This document shows, one piece after another, positions 49,428 to 57,642 of a DNA stretch of 64,000 nt. The translations under genes were made by a program, and so were the position numbers. The notes beneath the pieces were generated by a model, which was given only the letters and a program-made list of their open reading frames with translations, did no database searches and was not told the origin of the DNA. The stretch is taken from NCBI GenBank assembly GCA_963794215.1, contig CAWCCQ010000003.1, forward strand, positions 62,001-126,000, written 5' to 3'. The number at the start of each line of letters is the position of its first letter. Position 1 is the first letter of the stretch. Source of the DNA: DATKRB01 sp963794215 (GTDB taxonomy: Bacteria; Actinomycetota; Acidimicrobiia; Acidimicrobiales; RAAP-2).

Positions 49428-50938
49428 CGGCCGCCCTCGGCCCGCGCGTTCAGCACGCTCACCGCCCTGACCAGGACCGACGGGCAGCCGTGGCTCACCG
49501 GTGCCACCTGGCCCGGTTGGCCCTTGCCGCAGTTGAACGCCCCGCCGAGCAAGTAGGTGCCCTGGCCGCCAACGCCCTCCATCGATCCCCAGAAATCCGT
49601 GGTGGTGGCTTGGTAGGCCACGTCCTTCACCTGTCCGACGAGCTGCCCGTGGTCGATGGCGAAGAACCGTTGGCCGGTGAACTGGAAGTTGTACCGCTGC
49701 ATATCGATCGACCAGCTCTTGTCGCCCACGACGTAGATGCCGCGCTCCACGCCACCAATGAGCTCGTCGGTACTCGGACCGGGCGTCGGCGCGGGGGCGA
49801 GCGAGACGTTCGCCATTCGCTGGATGGGGATGTGCAGGGGCGAGTCGGCGAACGCGCAACCGTTGGAGGCGCCCAGACCGGCCGACGCGGCGATGGTTCG
49901 GTCGAGTTGGTAGCCGACCAGGATTCCGTCACGCACCAGATCGAAAGCCTGTGCGGCCACGCCCTCGTCGTCGACGGCGACGGTCGCCAGACCGTAGGGC
50001 GTGGTCCGATCGCCCTGCACGTGCATGGGCGGCGAGCCGTAACGCAAGGTGCCCAGGCGGTCGGGGGTGGCGAACGACGTGCCCGCGTAGGCCGCCTCGT
50101 AGCCCATGGCCCGGTCGAGCTCGGTGGCGTGGCCGATCGATTCGTGGATGGTCAACCACAGGTTGGTCGGGTCGATAACCAGGTCGTAGAGGCCCGGTTC
50201 GACCGACGGGGCGCGGAGCTTGGCCGCCAGCAGCTCGGGAAGCTCGGCCAGCTCGGCGTCCCAGTCCCAACCGGTTCCGAGCAGGTACTCCCAGCCGCGG
50301 CCCACCGGGGGAGCGAGCGTCCGCATCGTCTCGAACCCGGTCCCTCCCGGATCGAGGGCGACGGCCTCGACCACTGGATGAACCCGCACCCGTCGCTGAA
50401 CGGCCACCGTGCCGTTGAGATCGGCGTAGTGCTTGTCCTCGGTCACCGCGAGCACCGAGGCCCCGACGTGATCGATGCCGCGAGCGGCCAACAGTCGGTT
50501 GCTCCAGTCGGCGAGCAGACCGACCTTGTCGGCCAAGGGGACGTCGCTCGGATCGACGTCGTAGGGAGCGACCCAGTGCACCCGACCGAGTGCGGGCTGA
50601 TCGGCCAGCTCAACACGTCCGGTCGTGGCCCGGGCGCACACCCGAGCCCCGTGCAAGGCCTGGGAGACGAGCGTCACCACCGAATCGAGATCAGTGGCCA
50701 CGGTAGCGGCGAACCCGATAGCCCCGTCGTAGACAACCCGTAGGCCGACGCCAACCTCGGTATCGTCAGCCGCCGTCTCGAGGTGGCCGTCGCGCAGCGA
50801 AACGGCCTGGGATCGCAGCCGCTCCGAGCGCACCTCGGCCTGCGTGCAACCCATGGTGCGCGCCGCGTCCAACACCGCATTGTGCAGCGCGTCGCGTTGG
50901 CTCTCGCTCAGCTCATCGCGGGCCGGCACCTCCCGCAC
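49424..50938 (-). CDS. tldD: TldD-family zinc metalloprotease
   Basis: 504 residues. The metal motif HESIGHATELDRAMGYEAAY (HExxxH) is present. N-terminal blocks are SLRDGHLETAADDTEVGVGL and VVYDGAIGFAATVATDLDSV, C-terminal blocks FAIDHGQLVGQVKDVAYQAT and LGGAFNCGKGQPGQVAPVSH. It is the catalytic subunit of the TldD/TldE protease, which cleaves unstructured peptides in the cytoplasm. The start is uncertain; the GTG at 50938 is chosen because the frame upstream is Arg-rich and not conserved-looking. It is first of a two-gene operon. Confidence 0.92.
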   Translation of the reverse strand: MREVPARDELSESQRDALHNAVLDAARTMGCTQAEVRSERLRSQAVSLRDGHLETAADDTEVGVGLRVVYDGAIGFAATVATDLDSVVTLVSQALHGARVCARATTGRVELADQPALGRVHWVAPYDVDPSDVPLADKVGLLADWSNRLLAARGIDHVGASVLAVTEDKHYADLNGTVAVQRRVRVHPVVEAVALDPGGTGFETMRTLAPPVGRGWEYLLGTGWDWDAELAELPELLAAKLRAPSVEPGLYDLVIDPTNLWLTIHESIGHATELDRAMGYEAAYAGTSFATPDRLGTLRYGSPPMHVQGDRTTPYGLATVAVDDEGVAAQAFDLVRDGILVGYQLDRTIAASAGLGASNGCAFADSPLHIPIQRMANVSLAPAPTPGPSTDELIGGVERGIYVVGDKSWSIDMQRYNFQFTGQRFFAIDHGQLVGQVKDVAYQATTTDFWGSMEGVGGQGTYLLGGAFNCGKGQPGQVAPVSHGCPSVLVRAVSVLNARAEGGR

Positions 50939-51066
50939 GCTAGCGGCGTGTCGTCGGGCGCGCCCGCGTCGACGATCACGGGCGCCGACCACTCGATACT
51001 CAACCTTGAGTTGAGATCGAGCTTTGGGAAGGACCAAACCTGTGAGCTGGTGGATTGCGAGCAGGC

Positions 51067-52212
51067 TCAACGTGCGGTGGAGCGGCGCGACATCGACGCC
51101 CGCGCCTGATGCGCCGAGCCCACCGGGTGGAGCCCCGGCATATGCGCGCAGTCGCGGACCGTCTCGTGCAGGACGTCGATGAGCACTCGGGTCGGGGCCG
51201 AGGGCATGCCTCGGCTGCGGAGCACGATGCCCACGCCGCGTCGGGGGAAGCCCTGCAAGGGCAACAATCGGAACTGCGAACGAAGGTGCTCGGGCACCGC
51301 TGCCGCGGGAAGGATGGATGGTCCGTACCCGTCAAAGGTCAGCGACGCCAGCATCCGGACCCCGTCGAGCTCGATGGAGGGGTGCAAGGTGACACCGGTC
51401 GGACCCACGACGGCGTCGATCTCGTTGCGCAGCACCGTGCCGGGCATGGGGAGCAGCAGCTCGAGGTCGGCCAACGCGCTGATCGGCAGCGGGTCGGTCC
51501 GAGGACGGTGGGTGGCGGCGCCGTTGGTGCTCGCCGTGCCCTTGGTGCTCGCCGTGCCGTTGGTGCTCGCCGTGCCGTTGGTGTCGGCGGTGTCGTTGGG
51601 CTGGCCATGGGCGCTCGCACTGCCGTTCTCGTCGTCGGCGGACAACGGCGAGTCCTCGGGGACTCCGAAGACGGTCTGGCGGGCGGCCAGGGCAAGCGGG
51701 TGGTCCGCCGGGACCACCAGCATGAGGTCTTCGTCGAACAGGGGCGTCACGACCAGCTCCTCACCACGTACGGGCAGGCTGACCACGGCGAGGTCGAGCT
51801 GACCGGTGACCACCTGGGGTTCTAGGGTGGTGTTCGATCCGTCGGTCACGTTTAGGCGGACGTGAGGGTGCTGCTCGCGCAGCCGGGCGAACAGCTGGGG
51901 AACGAGCCACCGGCCCGTGGTGCCGATCATGCCGGCACGCACCGTGCCCGAGACCTCTTGGCGCAACGAGACGACGTCCGCCGCCATGGCGTCGAGCTCG
52001 GCCATCATCCTGCGGGCCCGGGCCACCACCACCTCGCCCTCTTCGGTCAAGCGCCCGGTGGCCCGGTCGACCAGCACGACGTCGAGCTCACGCTCGAGGC
52101 GGGCGATGTGGGCCGAGATGTTGGATTGGACAGTGCCGATGGAGTCCGCCGCGGCAGAAAAGCTCCCGCACTCGGCAATACCAATGAGCGCTTGCAGGTG
52201 TTTCAGGTCCAC
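51067..52212 (-). CDS. LysR-family transcriptional regulator with a low-complexity insertion
   Basis: 381 residues, longer than the usual 300. The HTH is clear (LKHLQALIGIAECGSFSAAA, SIGTVQSNISAHIARLEREL, RLTEEGEVVVARAR) and the effector domain follows (GTTGRWLVPQLFARLREQHP). About 45 residues of Asn/Gly/Thr/Ser/Ala-rich sequence (from SADDENGSASAHGQPNDTAD through NGTAST repeats) interrupt the effector domain near residues 190-240. The target is unknown; the divergent orphan transcript is the nearest candidate. An inverted-repeat operator lies upstream. Confidence 0.9.
   Translation of the reverse strand: MDLKHLQALIGIAECGSFSAAADSIGTVQSNISAHIARLERELDVVLVDRATGRLTEEGEVVVARARRMMAELDAMAADVVSLRQEVSGTVRAGMIGTTGRWLVPQLFARLREQHPHVRLNVTDGSNTTLEPQVVTGQLDLAVVSLPVRGEELVVTPLFDEDLMLVVPADHPLALAARQTVFGVPEDSPLSADDENGSASAHGQPNDTADTNGTASTNGTASTKGTASTNGAATHRPRTDPLPISALADLELLLPMPGTVLRNEIDAVVGPTGVTLHPSIELDGVRMLASLTFDGYGPSILPAAAVPEHLRSQFRLLPLQGFPRRGVGIVLRSRGMPSAPTRVLIDVLHETVRDCAHMPGLHPVGSAHQARASMSRRSTAR
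51521..51592. repeat. 18-bp tandem repeat within the LysR gene
   Basis: Four units with starts 51521, 51539, 51557 and 51575, each close to CCGTTGGTGCTCGCCGTG on the plus strand. They encode the six-residue repeat NGTAST on the minus strand. The copy number probably varies among strains. Confidence 0.88.
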
Positions 52213-52253
52213 CGTGGTCGTGCTCCGAACCTCACTCGCCGCACATCACTGTG

Positions 52254-52270
52254 GATCAGTCTAAATGATC
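52254..52270. promoter_or_regulatory. Probable LysR-type operator
   Basis: The inverted repeat GATCA-N7-TGATC, with arms 17 bp overall, is 42 bp upstream of the LysR start codon in the AT-rich divergent gap. It fits the T-N11-A style of LysR boxes and is placed to control both the regulator and the divergent promoter. Confidence 0.6.
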
Positions 52271-52291
52271 AGAAGTATCTCTGAAAGCTGC

Positions 52292-52320
52292 TTGACAGAT
52301 TTGCTGCTTTCCTCCACAAT
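52292..52320 (+). promoter_or_regulatory. Strong sigma-70-type promoter
   Basis: TTGACA (52292-52297), a 17-bp spacer, then CACAAT (52315-52320). The full-consensus -35 is rare in this GC-rich window. The expected transcript start is near 52327. No credible reading frame follows immediately. Confidence 0.65.
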
Positions 52321-52326
52321 GGACGA

Positions 52327-52406
52327 AGACCGCAGGACATGGAACCCCCCCTCCGTTCCTAGCGTGTCGTGTGAAGGGATCGCCTCCCCCCCGGCGATCC
52401 CTTCAC
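52327..52406 (+). ncRNA. Candidate small RNA or attenuated leader
   Basis: A segment of about 80 nt between the TTGACA/CACAAT promoter and a very stable hairpin (14-bp perfect arms GTGAAGGGATCGCC / GGCGATCCCTTCAC, loop TCCCCCCC, 52371-52406). It is too short for a gene and its frames do not look coding. Either a short RNA ends at the hairpin, or the hairpin is an attenuator in a 190-nt leader of murT. There is no U-tract after the stem. Confidence 0.45.
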
Positions 52407-52514
52407 CGCGTCCAGGGTCGAATTTCATCCCCACCCACCGATTTTCCAATCGCCTGGGCGGCGCGCCCACCCTCGTACGCCTCGGCATCGCATTCGAAGC
52501 GCCGGGTAGCCTCG

Positions 52515-53912
52515 ATGGACGTGTCCGACGAGCAGCCCAGATTCGACGGGGCGTCGGCCTCCACCCCGCGATCTCACCGAACCTGGCGCCTGCGGGCAGA
52601 GGCCGCCGGGCGCGCCACCAGAGCGGCCAATGTCGTGTCTCGGCGACTCCGTCTCGGCAGCGGCACGGTGGCCGGGGGAAGAGTCGGCATGGCGATCGAT
52701 CCCGGCCTGCTCGCTCGACTGGCCAGGGACCGGCAGGTGTCCCTGGTGAGCGGCACCAACGGCAAGACCACGACGACGGCCCTGCTGACCCGGGCGCTCC
52801 AGGTCTCGAGTGCCGACGTGGTCACTAACGCCACCGGAGCGAATATGCCCGCAGGCCACCTCGCGTGCCTCGTAGGCGCTCCTCGTGGTGCCCCCGCGGT
52901 CCTCGAGGTCGACGAGGCCTACCTGCCCGCCAGCCTGGTCGACCTGCGGCCCGCCGCCGTCGTGCTGCTGAACCTCTCGCGCGATCAGCTCGATCGGATG
53001 AACGAGGTCCGGATGTTGGCCGGCCGCTGGCGGGCCGTGCTGCGCGACGCCAAAGGGATCGAGGTGGTGGCCAACGCCGACGACCCGCTCGTCGTGTTCG
53101 GTGCGGGCGGGCTGCCGAGCACCCGATGGGTCTCGGCCGGAGGATTGGGGTGGCGCAACGACGCCACAGGGTGCCCCGCCTGCCTTGGTCGCATCACCTT
53201 CGACGAGATCACCAGCCGCCGGTCGCCCAGCTCTGATGGCACATCGGGTAGGCCGCCGGGGCCTCGAGGGGCCTGGCGCTGCTCCTCGTGCGGCTTCGCA
53301 CGCCCCCGCGTCCACGCGTGGCTAGAAGACAACGCTGGTCAGGGCCATCCCCAACAAGTTGCCGTCTGGGAAGACGGTCGGCGGGTTCCGCTGCACGTCG
53401 GGCTACCTGGTCGGTTCAACCAGTCCAACGCGCTCATGAGCGCCGTGGCGGCCGAGGCGCTCGGCGTCGACGCACTCAAGGCACTCGACGCCATGGCCGA
53501 TGTCCGCGAGGTGGCCGGACGGTTCGCCGTGCGTCGGATCGGCTCAGTGCTCACGCAGCTCTTGCTGGCGAAGAATCCGGCCGGGTGGGCCGAGCTGCTC
53601 GAGCTGGTCCGCTCGAGCGAGGACCCGATCGTGGTCGGAATCAACGCACGGGTCGCCGACGGACGCGACCCGTCGTGGCTCTGGGACGTTCCCTTCGAAG
53701 TCCTCGCCGGTCGAGCGGTGGTGGCGACCGGCGATCGAGGCAGCGACCTGTCGGTGCGACTGCATTACGCAGGAGTCGAGCACCAGGTCGTGGGGGCCCT
53801 CGACAATGCGGTGCGCGTCGCCGCGCGTCAGGTCGACGGTGCGTCGGCCGACCCCACTGTGCAGTTCGTCGGGAACTACACCGCGTTCCACGATCTGCTG
53901 CGCCTCCGATGA
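52515..53912 (+). CDS. murT: MurT-like lipid II isoglutaminyl synthase subunit
   Basis: 465 residues, a Mur-ligase central domain with P-loop VSGTNGKTTTTALLTRAL (about residue 78), then TGANMPAGHLACLVG, VLLNLSRDQLDRMNEVRMLA and a four-Cys zinc ribbon (CPAC...CSSC) as in MurT. The C-terminal DUF1727-type domain carries RFNQSNALMSAVAAEALGVD and LAKNPAGWAELLELVRSSED. With GatD it amidates D-Glu of the peptidoglycan stem peptide (lipid II). The ATG at 52515 is near TAGCCT (52507); a GTG at 52521 is an alternative. The partner gene follows 25 bp downstream. Confidence 0.92.
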   Translation: MDVSDEQPRFDGASASTPRSHRTWRLRAEAAGRATRAANVVSRRLRLGSGTVAGGRVGMAIDPGLLARLARDRQVSLVSGTNGKTTTTALLTRALQVSSADVVTNATGANMPAGHLACLVGAPRGAPAVLEVDEAYLPASLVDLRPAAVVLLNLSRDQLDRMNEVRMLAGRWRAVLRDAKGIEVVANADDPLVVFGAGGLPSTRWVSAGGLGWRNDATGCPACLGRITFDEITSRRSPSSDGTSGRPPGPRGAWRCSSCGFARPRVHAWLEDNAGQGHPQQVAVWEDGRRVPLHVGLPGRFNQSNALMSAVAAEALGVDALKALDAMADVREVAGRFAVRRIGSVLTQLLLAKNPAGWAELLELVRSSEDPIVVGINARVADGRDPSWLWDVPFEVLAGRAVVATGDRGSDLSVRLHYAGVEHQVVGALDNAVRVAARQVDGASADPTVQFVGNYTAFHDLLRLR

Positions 53913-53937
53913 GGGCGGCAGGGGTGAGGAGCCACCG

Positions 53938-54716
53938 GTGAGCGCTCCAACCGTTCCCTTGCGGGTGGTGGTCGTCTACCCCGACCTCCTCGGCACCTAC
54001 GGTGATGGGGGCAACGGGCGGGTTCTCGCCAAGCGGGCCGAGTGGCGGGGCATCGCCGCGAGCCTGAGTGAAGCGCCCTCGGACCAGCCCTTGCCCGAGG
54101 GCGATGTCTACTGTCTCGGTGGTGGTGAGGACGACCCCCAAGCGCGCGCCGCGCCGCGCCCTCGAGGACGACGGGGGCCTTCGGCGGGCCGTCCATGACG
54201 GCGCGGTGGTGCTGGCCGTGTGCGCTGGCTACCAGAATCCTCGGCCGATCCTTCCCAGCAGCCGATGGAACTCTGCGCACCGGCTTGGGCCTGCTCGACG
54301 CGCGGACGATCAAGGGGTCGCGGCGGGCAGTGGGGGAAGTGCTGTCGGACGCAGGCCAGGGCCCGGACATGCCCCCGGGTGGGCCGCCACTCGAGCAGCT
54401 CACCGGTTTCGAGAACCACGCGGGGGTGACGATGCTCGGACCCAAGGCCCAACCCCTCGGACGACTCGTGGCCGGTGTGGGCAATGGGGACGGCACCGAG
54501 GGAGCAGTGAGCGGTCGCGTCGTCGGCACCTACCTGCACGGGCCGGTGTTGGCCCGCAACCCTGCACTGGCCGACCTGCTGCTCGGCTGGGCACTCAGAG
54601 GCTCGATGTCGTTGGCACCGCTCGATGACCACCTGATCGACCAGCTGCGCGCCGAACGCTTGTCGGCGACAGTCGGCCGTCGGGGCTGGCGTTGGACCCT
54701 CGCCAGAAGGCGGTGA
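53938..54716 (+). CDS. gatD: GatD-like glutamine amidotransferase subunit, two frameshifts
   Basis: About 258 residues after repair. The N-terminus VVVVYPDLLGTYGDGGNGRV and DVYCLGGGEDDPQ lie in one frame; RRALEDDGGLRRAVHDGAVV then LAVCAGYQ (nucleophile Cys) in a second; GRSFPAADGTLRTGLGLLDA, FENHAGVTMLG and GTYLHGPVLARNPALADLLL (catalytic His) in a third. Changes lie near 54145 and 54240. This is the CobB/CobQ-type class I amidotransferase that supplies ammonia to MurT. The GTG at 53938 has GAGGAG upstream. Confidence 0.88.
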
Positions 54717-54722
54717 CCTTCC

Positions 54723-55682
54723 TCAGCGTGCCCAGAGGTGCGTCACATCGAGCATCGGGGTGACACACGGAGCCCCGTCGGCCACCAGGACCTGCGGCGG
54801 GAGATAGGACCTGGACGGCACGCGGCAGATCAACGAGGACCTGGTCCCGTACCCCTCGATGTGCACGCAGCTCGCCGAGAGCTCAGGAGCGCGGACGGCC
54901 GGCGGGGCAGGCTCGGTGCCCTCGGACGCGGTGCCGGTCAGTGTGCCTTCGGGCACGGCGCCAGCCTGGTCGTTGGGCTCCGACGCCGGCCTTCGCACGT
55001 CGGCGGCGGGGTCTCTCGCCGACACTGGGTCTGTCGCTGATACCGCCGGCGGCGAAGGTTCCTTGGACGGGGCAGGCACTGGCGGATCGGGGATGGCAAC
55101 GCCGTCGGGAACCCGGTGGTCGCGAAGGAGGTCTGCCAGACCCTCCACCACGTCGAGCCCCCGACGTTCGACGATCTCGGCCAGCTGGCGACGAACGTGG
55201 ACGCGTTTGGGGGTCGGCTCGTCCAGCGCGCTGTTCTCGAGGACGTAGGCACCCGGTGGTAGCTCGACCAGGCGCGGACCGTCCTCATCGGTCATGGTGA
55301 GCGAGAACAGGGCGTCTCGATCCCCGACCAACAGCCAGCACGGGTTGAAGTCACCCGGGTCGAACGCGGCGAAGAACCCCTCGGCGGCCGTCGCAGCGTG
55401 CTGGTGGCCCGCCAGCCACAAGGGCAGCTCGCCGCGACTGCGCTTGGCCGGGTCACGCCCGCCGGCCGCCGGGCGGTTCGTGAGGCCGGCCACCACACCG
55501 TGCTCGTTGACGGCCAACCAGGTTCCCCCAGCCTGCTCGTCGCGACCGCCGATGATCCGGGGGGTTCCGCTGGACAAGACGGCCATCGTCGTGGTGGGTC
55601 GCTCGAAACGCTCGTCGCGATTGGCCCCCACAACCAGCGGCGCATCAGGCTCGATCTGATAGAGCACCACGAGGAGACACAC
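54723..55682 (-). CDS. NRDE (TANGO2) family protein
   Basis: 319 residues starting MCLLVVLYQ with the family signature VVGANRDERFERPT, then IIGGRDEQAGGTWLAVNEHG and VVAGLTNR. The N-terminal Cys2 of the family may act as in N-terminal nucleophile hydrolases; the TANGO2 family is linked to heme handling in recent work, but bacterial function is unsettled. Residues of about 205-280 are a Pro/Ala/Ser-rich insertion absent from typical members. A -10 TAACGT lies 6 nt before the GTG, so it is probably leaderless. It is convergent with gatD (6 bp apart). Confidence 0.85.
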   Translation of the reverse strand: MCLLVVLYQIEPDAPLVVGANRDERFERPTTTMAVLSSGTPRIIGGRDEQAGGTWLAVNEHGVVAGLTNRPAAGGRDPAKRSRGELPLWLAGHQHAATAAEGFFAAFDPGDFNPCWLLVGDRDALFSLTMTDEDGPRLVELPPGAYVLENSALDEPTPKRVHVRRQLAEIVERRGLDVVEGLADLLRDHRVPDGVAIPDPPVPAPSKEPSPPAVSATDPVSARDPAADVRRPASEPNDQAGAVPEGTLTGTASEGTEPAPPAVRAPELSASCVHIEGYGTRSSLICRVPSRSYLPPQVLVADGAPCVTPMLDVTHLWAR

Positions 55683-55688
55683 GGCGGC

Positions 55689-55694
55689 ACGTTA
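55689..55694 (-). promoter_or_regulatory. -10 box TAACGT for the NRDE gene (leaderless)
   Basis: On the minus strand TAACGT is followed by GCCGCC and the GTG start at 55682. No Shine-Dalgarno site is present. Confidence 0.55.
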
Positions 55695-55853
55695 GTGGTC
55701 GGCCGGCCGCCGAAACCTCCCCGGCGATCGGCGCGGGCGAGTAGAACAGGGGCAATGGCGGTTGGTTCGTGCCCGTCCGCGACGGGCCGAAGCTCGGCGT
55801 GGTGGGGGCCCAGGTCGACGACGGGTGAAGTGCCGGGGCGCGCTGGTCGCCCC

Positions 55854-57608
55854 ATGAGCGTCGGACGGCCCGCTTGGCGGTTCCTTGTCGCCCTGGCTGT
55901 CGGCGCAGCGTCGATTGTCCTGCCGCTGGCGCTGCACCCGAGACCGGCGGCCGCCGCGAGCTGGGCGCCATCGTACGATCAGGACTTCCCCGACCCGTCG
56001 GTCCTCGTTTCGGGCGGCTCGTACTTCGCCTACTCGACCCAGACCTTCCTCGCGAGTGTGCCGGGCGCCACCTCGACCGATGGCATCCGCTGGAACACCA
56101 ACACGGCAAACATCCTGCCCGCCCTGCCGCCATGGGCCAGCTTCGGCTACACCTGGGCCCCGTCGGTCGCCCAGGACGCCGCCGGGCAGTTCGTGATGTA
56201 CTACGCGGCACACGACGACACCCTGGGCACCGAGTGCCTGGGGCGTGCGACCGCGAGCTCTGCGGACGGCCCGTTCGTCGACACCAGCTCGGCACCCGTC
56301 CTTTGCCAGAGCACGCTCGGGGGTTCGATCGACCCGGACATCTTCACCGATGCCCAGGGGCAGAGTTATCTGTTGTGGAAGAGCGACGGGAACCGTGACG
56401 GCCAGGCAACCCACCTGTGGTCCGAGCCCATGGACGCCGACTTCGACCTCGAAGGAAGCCCGACGCTCCTCATGAGCGCCGACCAAGGGTGGCAGGGCGG
56501 GATCGTCGAAGGGCCGAACCTCCTCGAGGTGCAGGGTGCGTATTACCTGTTCTACAGCGGCAACCTGTACTCGACGGCGAGGTACGCGGTGGGCTTTGCC
56601 ACCTGCGCCTCGCCGCTGGGCCCCTGCACCGACAGCCCCGACAACCCGGTACTGACTACCACGACGGGCATGTCGGGCCCGGGGGGCGTGTCGCTGTTCA
56701 CCGCGCTTGATGGCCAGCTGACGATGGCGTTCGCCGCGTGGCCGGGGGCGATCGGGTACGCCGTTGGCGGGTACCGAGCCATGTACCTGGCCGATGTCTC
56801 CTTCGAAGGCGGCCTGCCCGTCTTCGATCCGGCACTGGACCCCCCAGGTGGCGACGGATACTGGGAGGCAGGCGCGGACGGCGGGGTGTTCGCGTTCGGC
56901 GCCCCGTTCGAAGGCTCCGCCGGAGGCCAGCACCTCGCCGCGCCGGTAGTGGCCATCACCGCACCCCCTGGTGGCCATGGGTACTGGCTGGCGGCCGCCG
57001 ACGGCGGAGTCTTCGCCTACGGCGGCGCGCCCTACCTCGGTTCAATGGCGGGACGGGCCCTCGCCTCGCCGATCGTGGGCATGGCCGCCACGCCGGACGG
57101 CGGAGGGTATTGGTTGGTGGCCGCCGACGGCGGGGTGTTCGCGTTCGGGGACGCCAGTTTCTTCGGCTCGATGGGCGGGTCGCATCTGAACTCGCCCATC
57201 GTCGGCGTCGCCCCCGACTCGGGCACCGGGGGCTACTGGCTGGTGGGCGCCGACGGCGGGGTGTTCGCGTTCCACGCCCCCTATGTCGGTTCCACCGGAG
57301 GGCGAAAGCTCACGAGGTCGATCGTGGGCATGGCCGCGACGGCAGACGGCGGCGGGTACTGGCTGGTGGGCGCCGATGGCGGCGTGTTCAGCTTCGGTGA
57401 CGCGCCCTTCGACGGATCCATGGGTGCCAAGGTGCTCAACGCGCCGGTGATCGGCATGGCCGCCACCGCGGATGGTGGGGGGTACTGGCTGATGGGCGCC
57501 GACGGCGGCGTGTTCAGCTTCGGTGACGCGCCCTTCGACGGATCCATGGGTGCCACGGTGCTCGACGGGCCCATGGTGGCCGTGGCGGCGGTGCCTGCCA
57601 CGTCGTGA
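55854..57608 (+). CDS. Secreted GH43-like protein with C-terminal GADGGVFAFGD repeats
   Basis: 584 residues. Signal peptide 1-36 (FLVALAVGAASIVLPLAL...AAA). A five-bladed GH43-type domain follows with DFPDPSVLVSGG (catalytic-base Asp near 44), SIDPDIFTDAQGQSYLLWKS (second Asp) and IVEGPNLLEVQGAYYLFYSG (Glu near 218, general acid), as in arabinan/xylan-active enzymes. From about 330 there are six to seven 42-residue repeats of the GYWLVGADGGVFAFGDA type, the same kind as in the Agd3-like protein. The last two repeats are nearly identical DNA (period 126 bp). It probably acts outside the cell on a polysaccharide while bound to the envelope by the repeats. The substrate is unknown. Confidence 0.82.
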   Translation: MSVGRPAWRFLVALAVGAASIVLPLALHPRPAAAASWAPSYDQDFPDPSVLVSGGSYFAYSTQTFLASVPGATSTDGIRWNTNTANILPALPPWASFGYTWAPSVAQDAAGQFVMYYAAHDDTLGTECLGRATASSADGPFVDTSSAPVLCQSTLGGSIDPDIFTDAQGQSYLLWKSDGNRDGQATHLWSEPMDADFDLEGSPTLLMSADQGWQGGIVEGPNLLEVQGAYYLFYSGNLYSTARYAVGFATCASPLGPCTDSPDNPVLTTTTGMSGPGGVSLFTALDGQLTMAFAAWPGAIGYAVGGYRAMYLADVSFEGGLPVFDPALDPPGGDGYWEAGADGGVFAFGAPFEGSAGGQHLAAPVVAITAPPGGHGYWLAAADGGVFAYGGAPYLGSMAGRALASPIVGMAATPDGGGYWLVAADGGVFAFGDASFFGSMGGSHLNSPIVGVAPDSGTGGYWLVGADGGVFAFHAPYVGSTGGRKLTRSIVGMAATADGGGYWLVGADGGVFSFGDAPFDGSMGAKVLNAPVIGMAATADGGGYWLMGADGGVFSFGDAPFDGSMGATVLDGPMVAVAAVPATS

Positions 57609-57642
57609 CGTACACCGGCGGGCCGGGAGGCACCACCGGGTC

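Noticed and set aside
52265..52828. Plus-strand gene starting at 52265 (187 codons)
   Set aside because: It runs across the promoter and hairpin and into murT in the wrong frame; no protein-like features.
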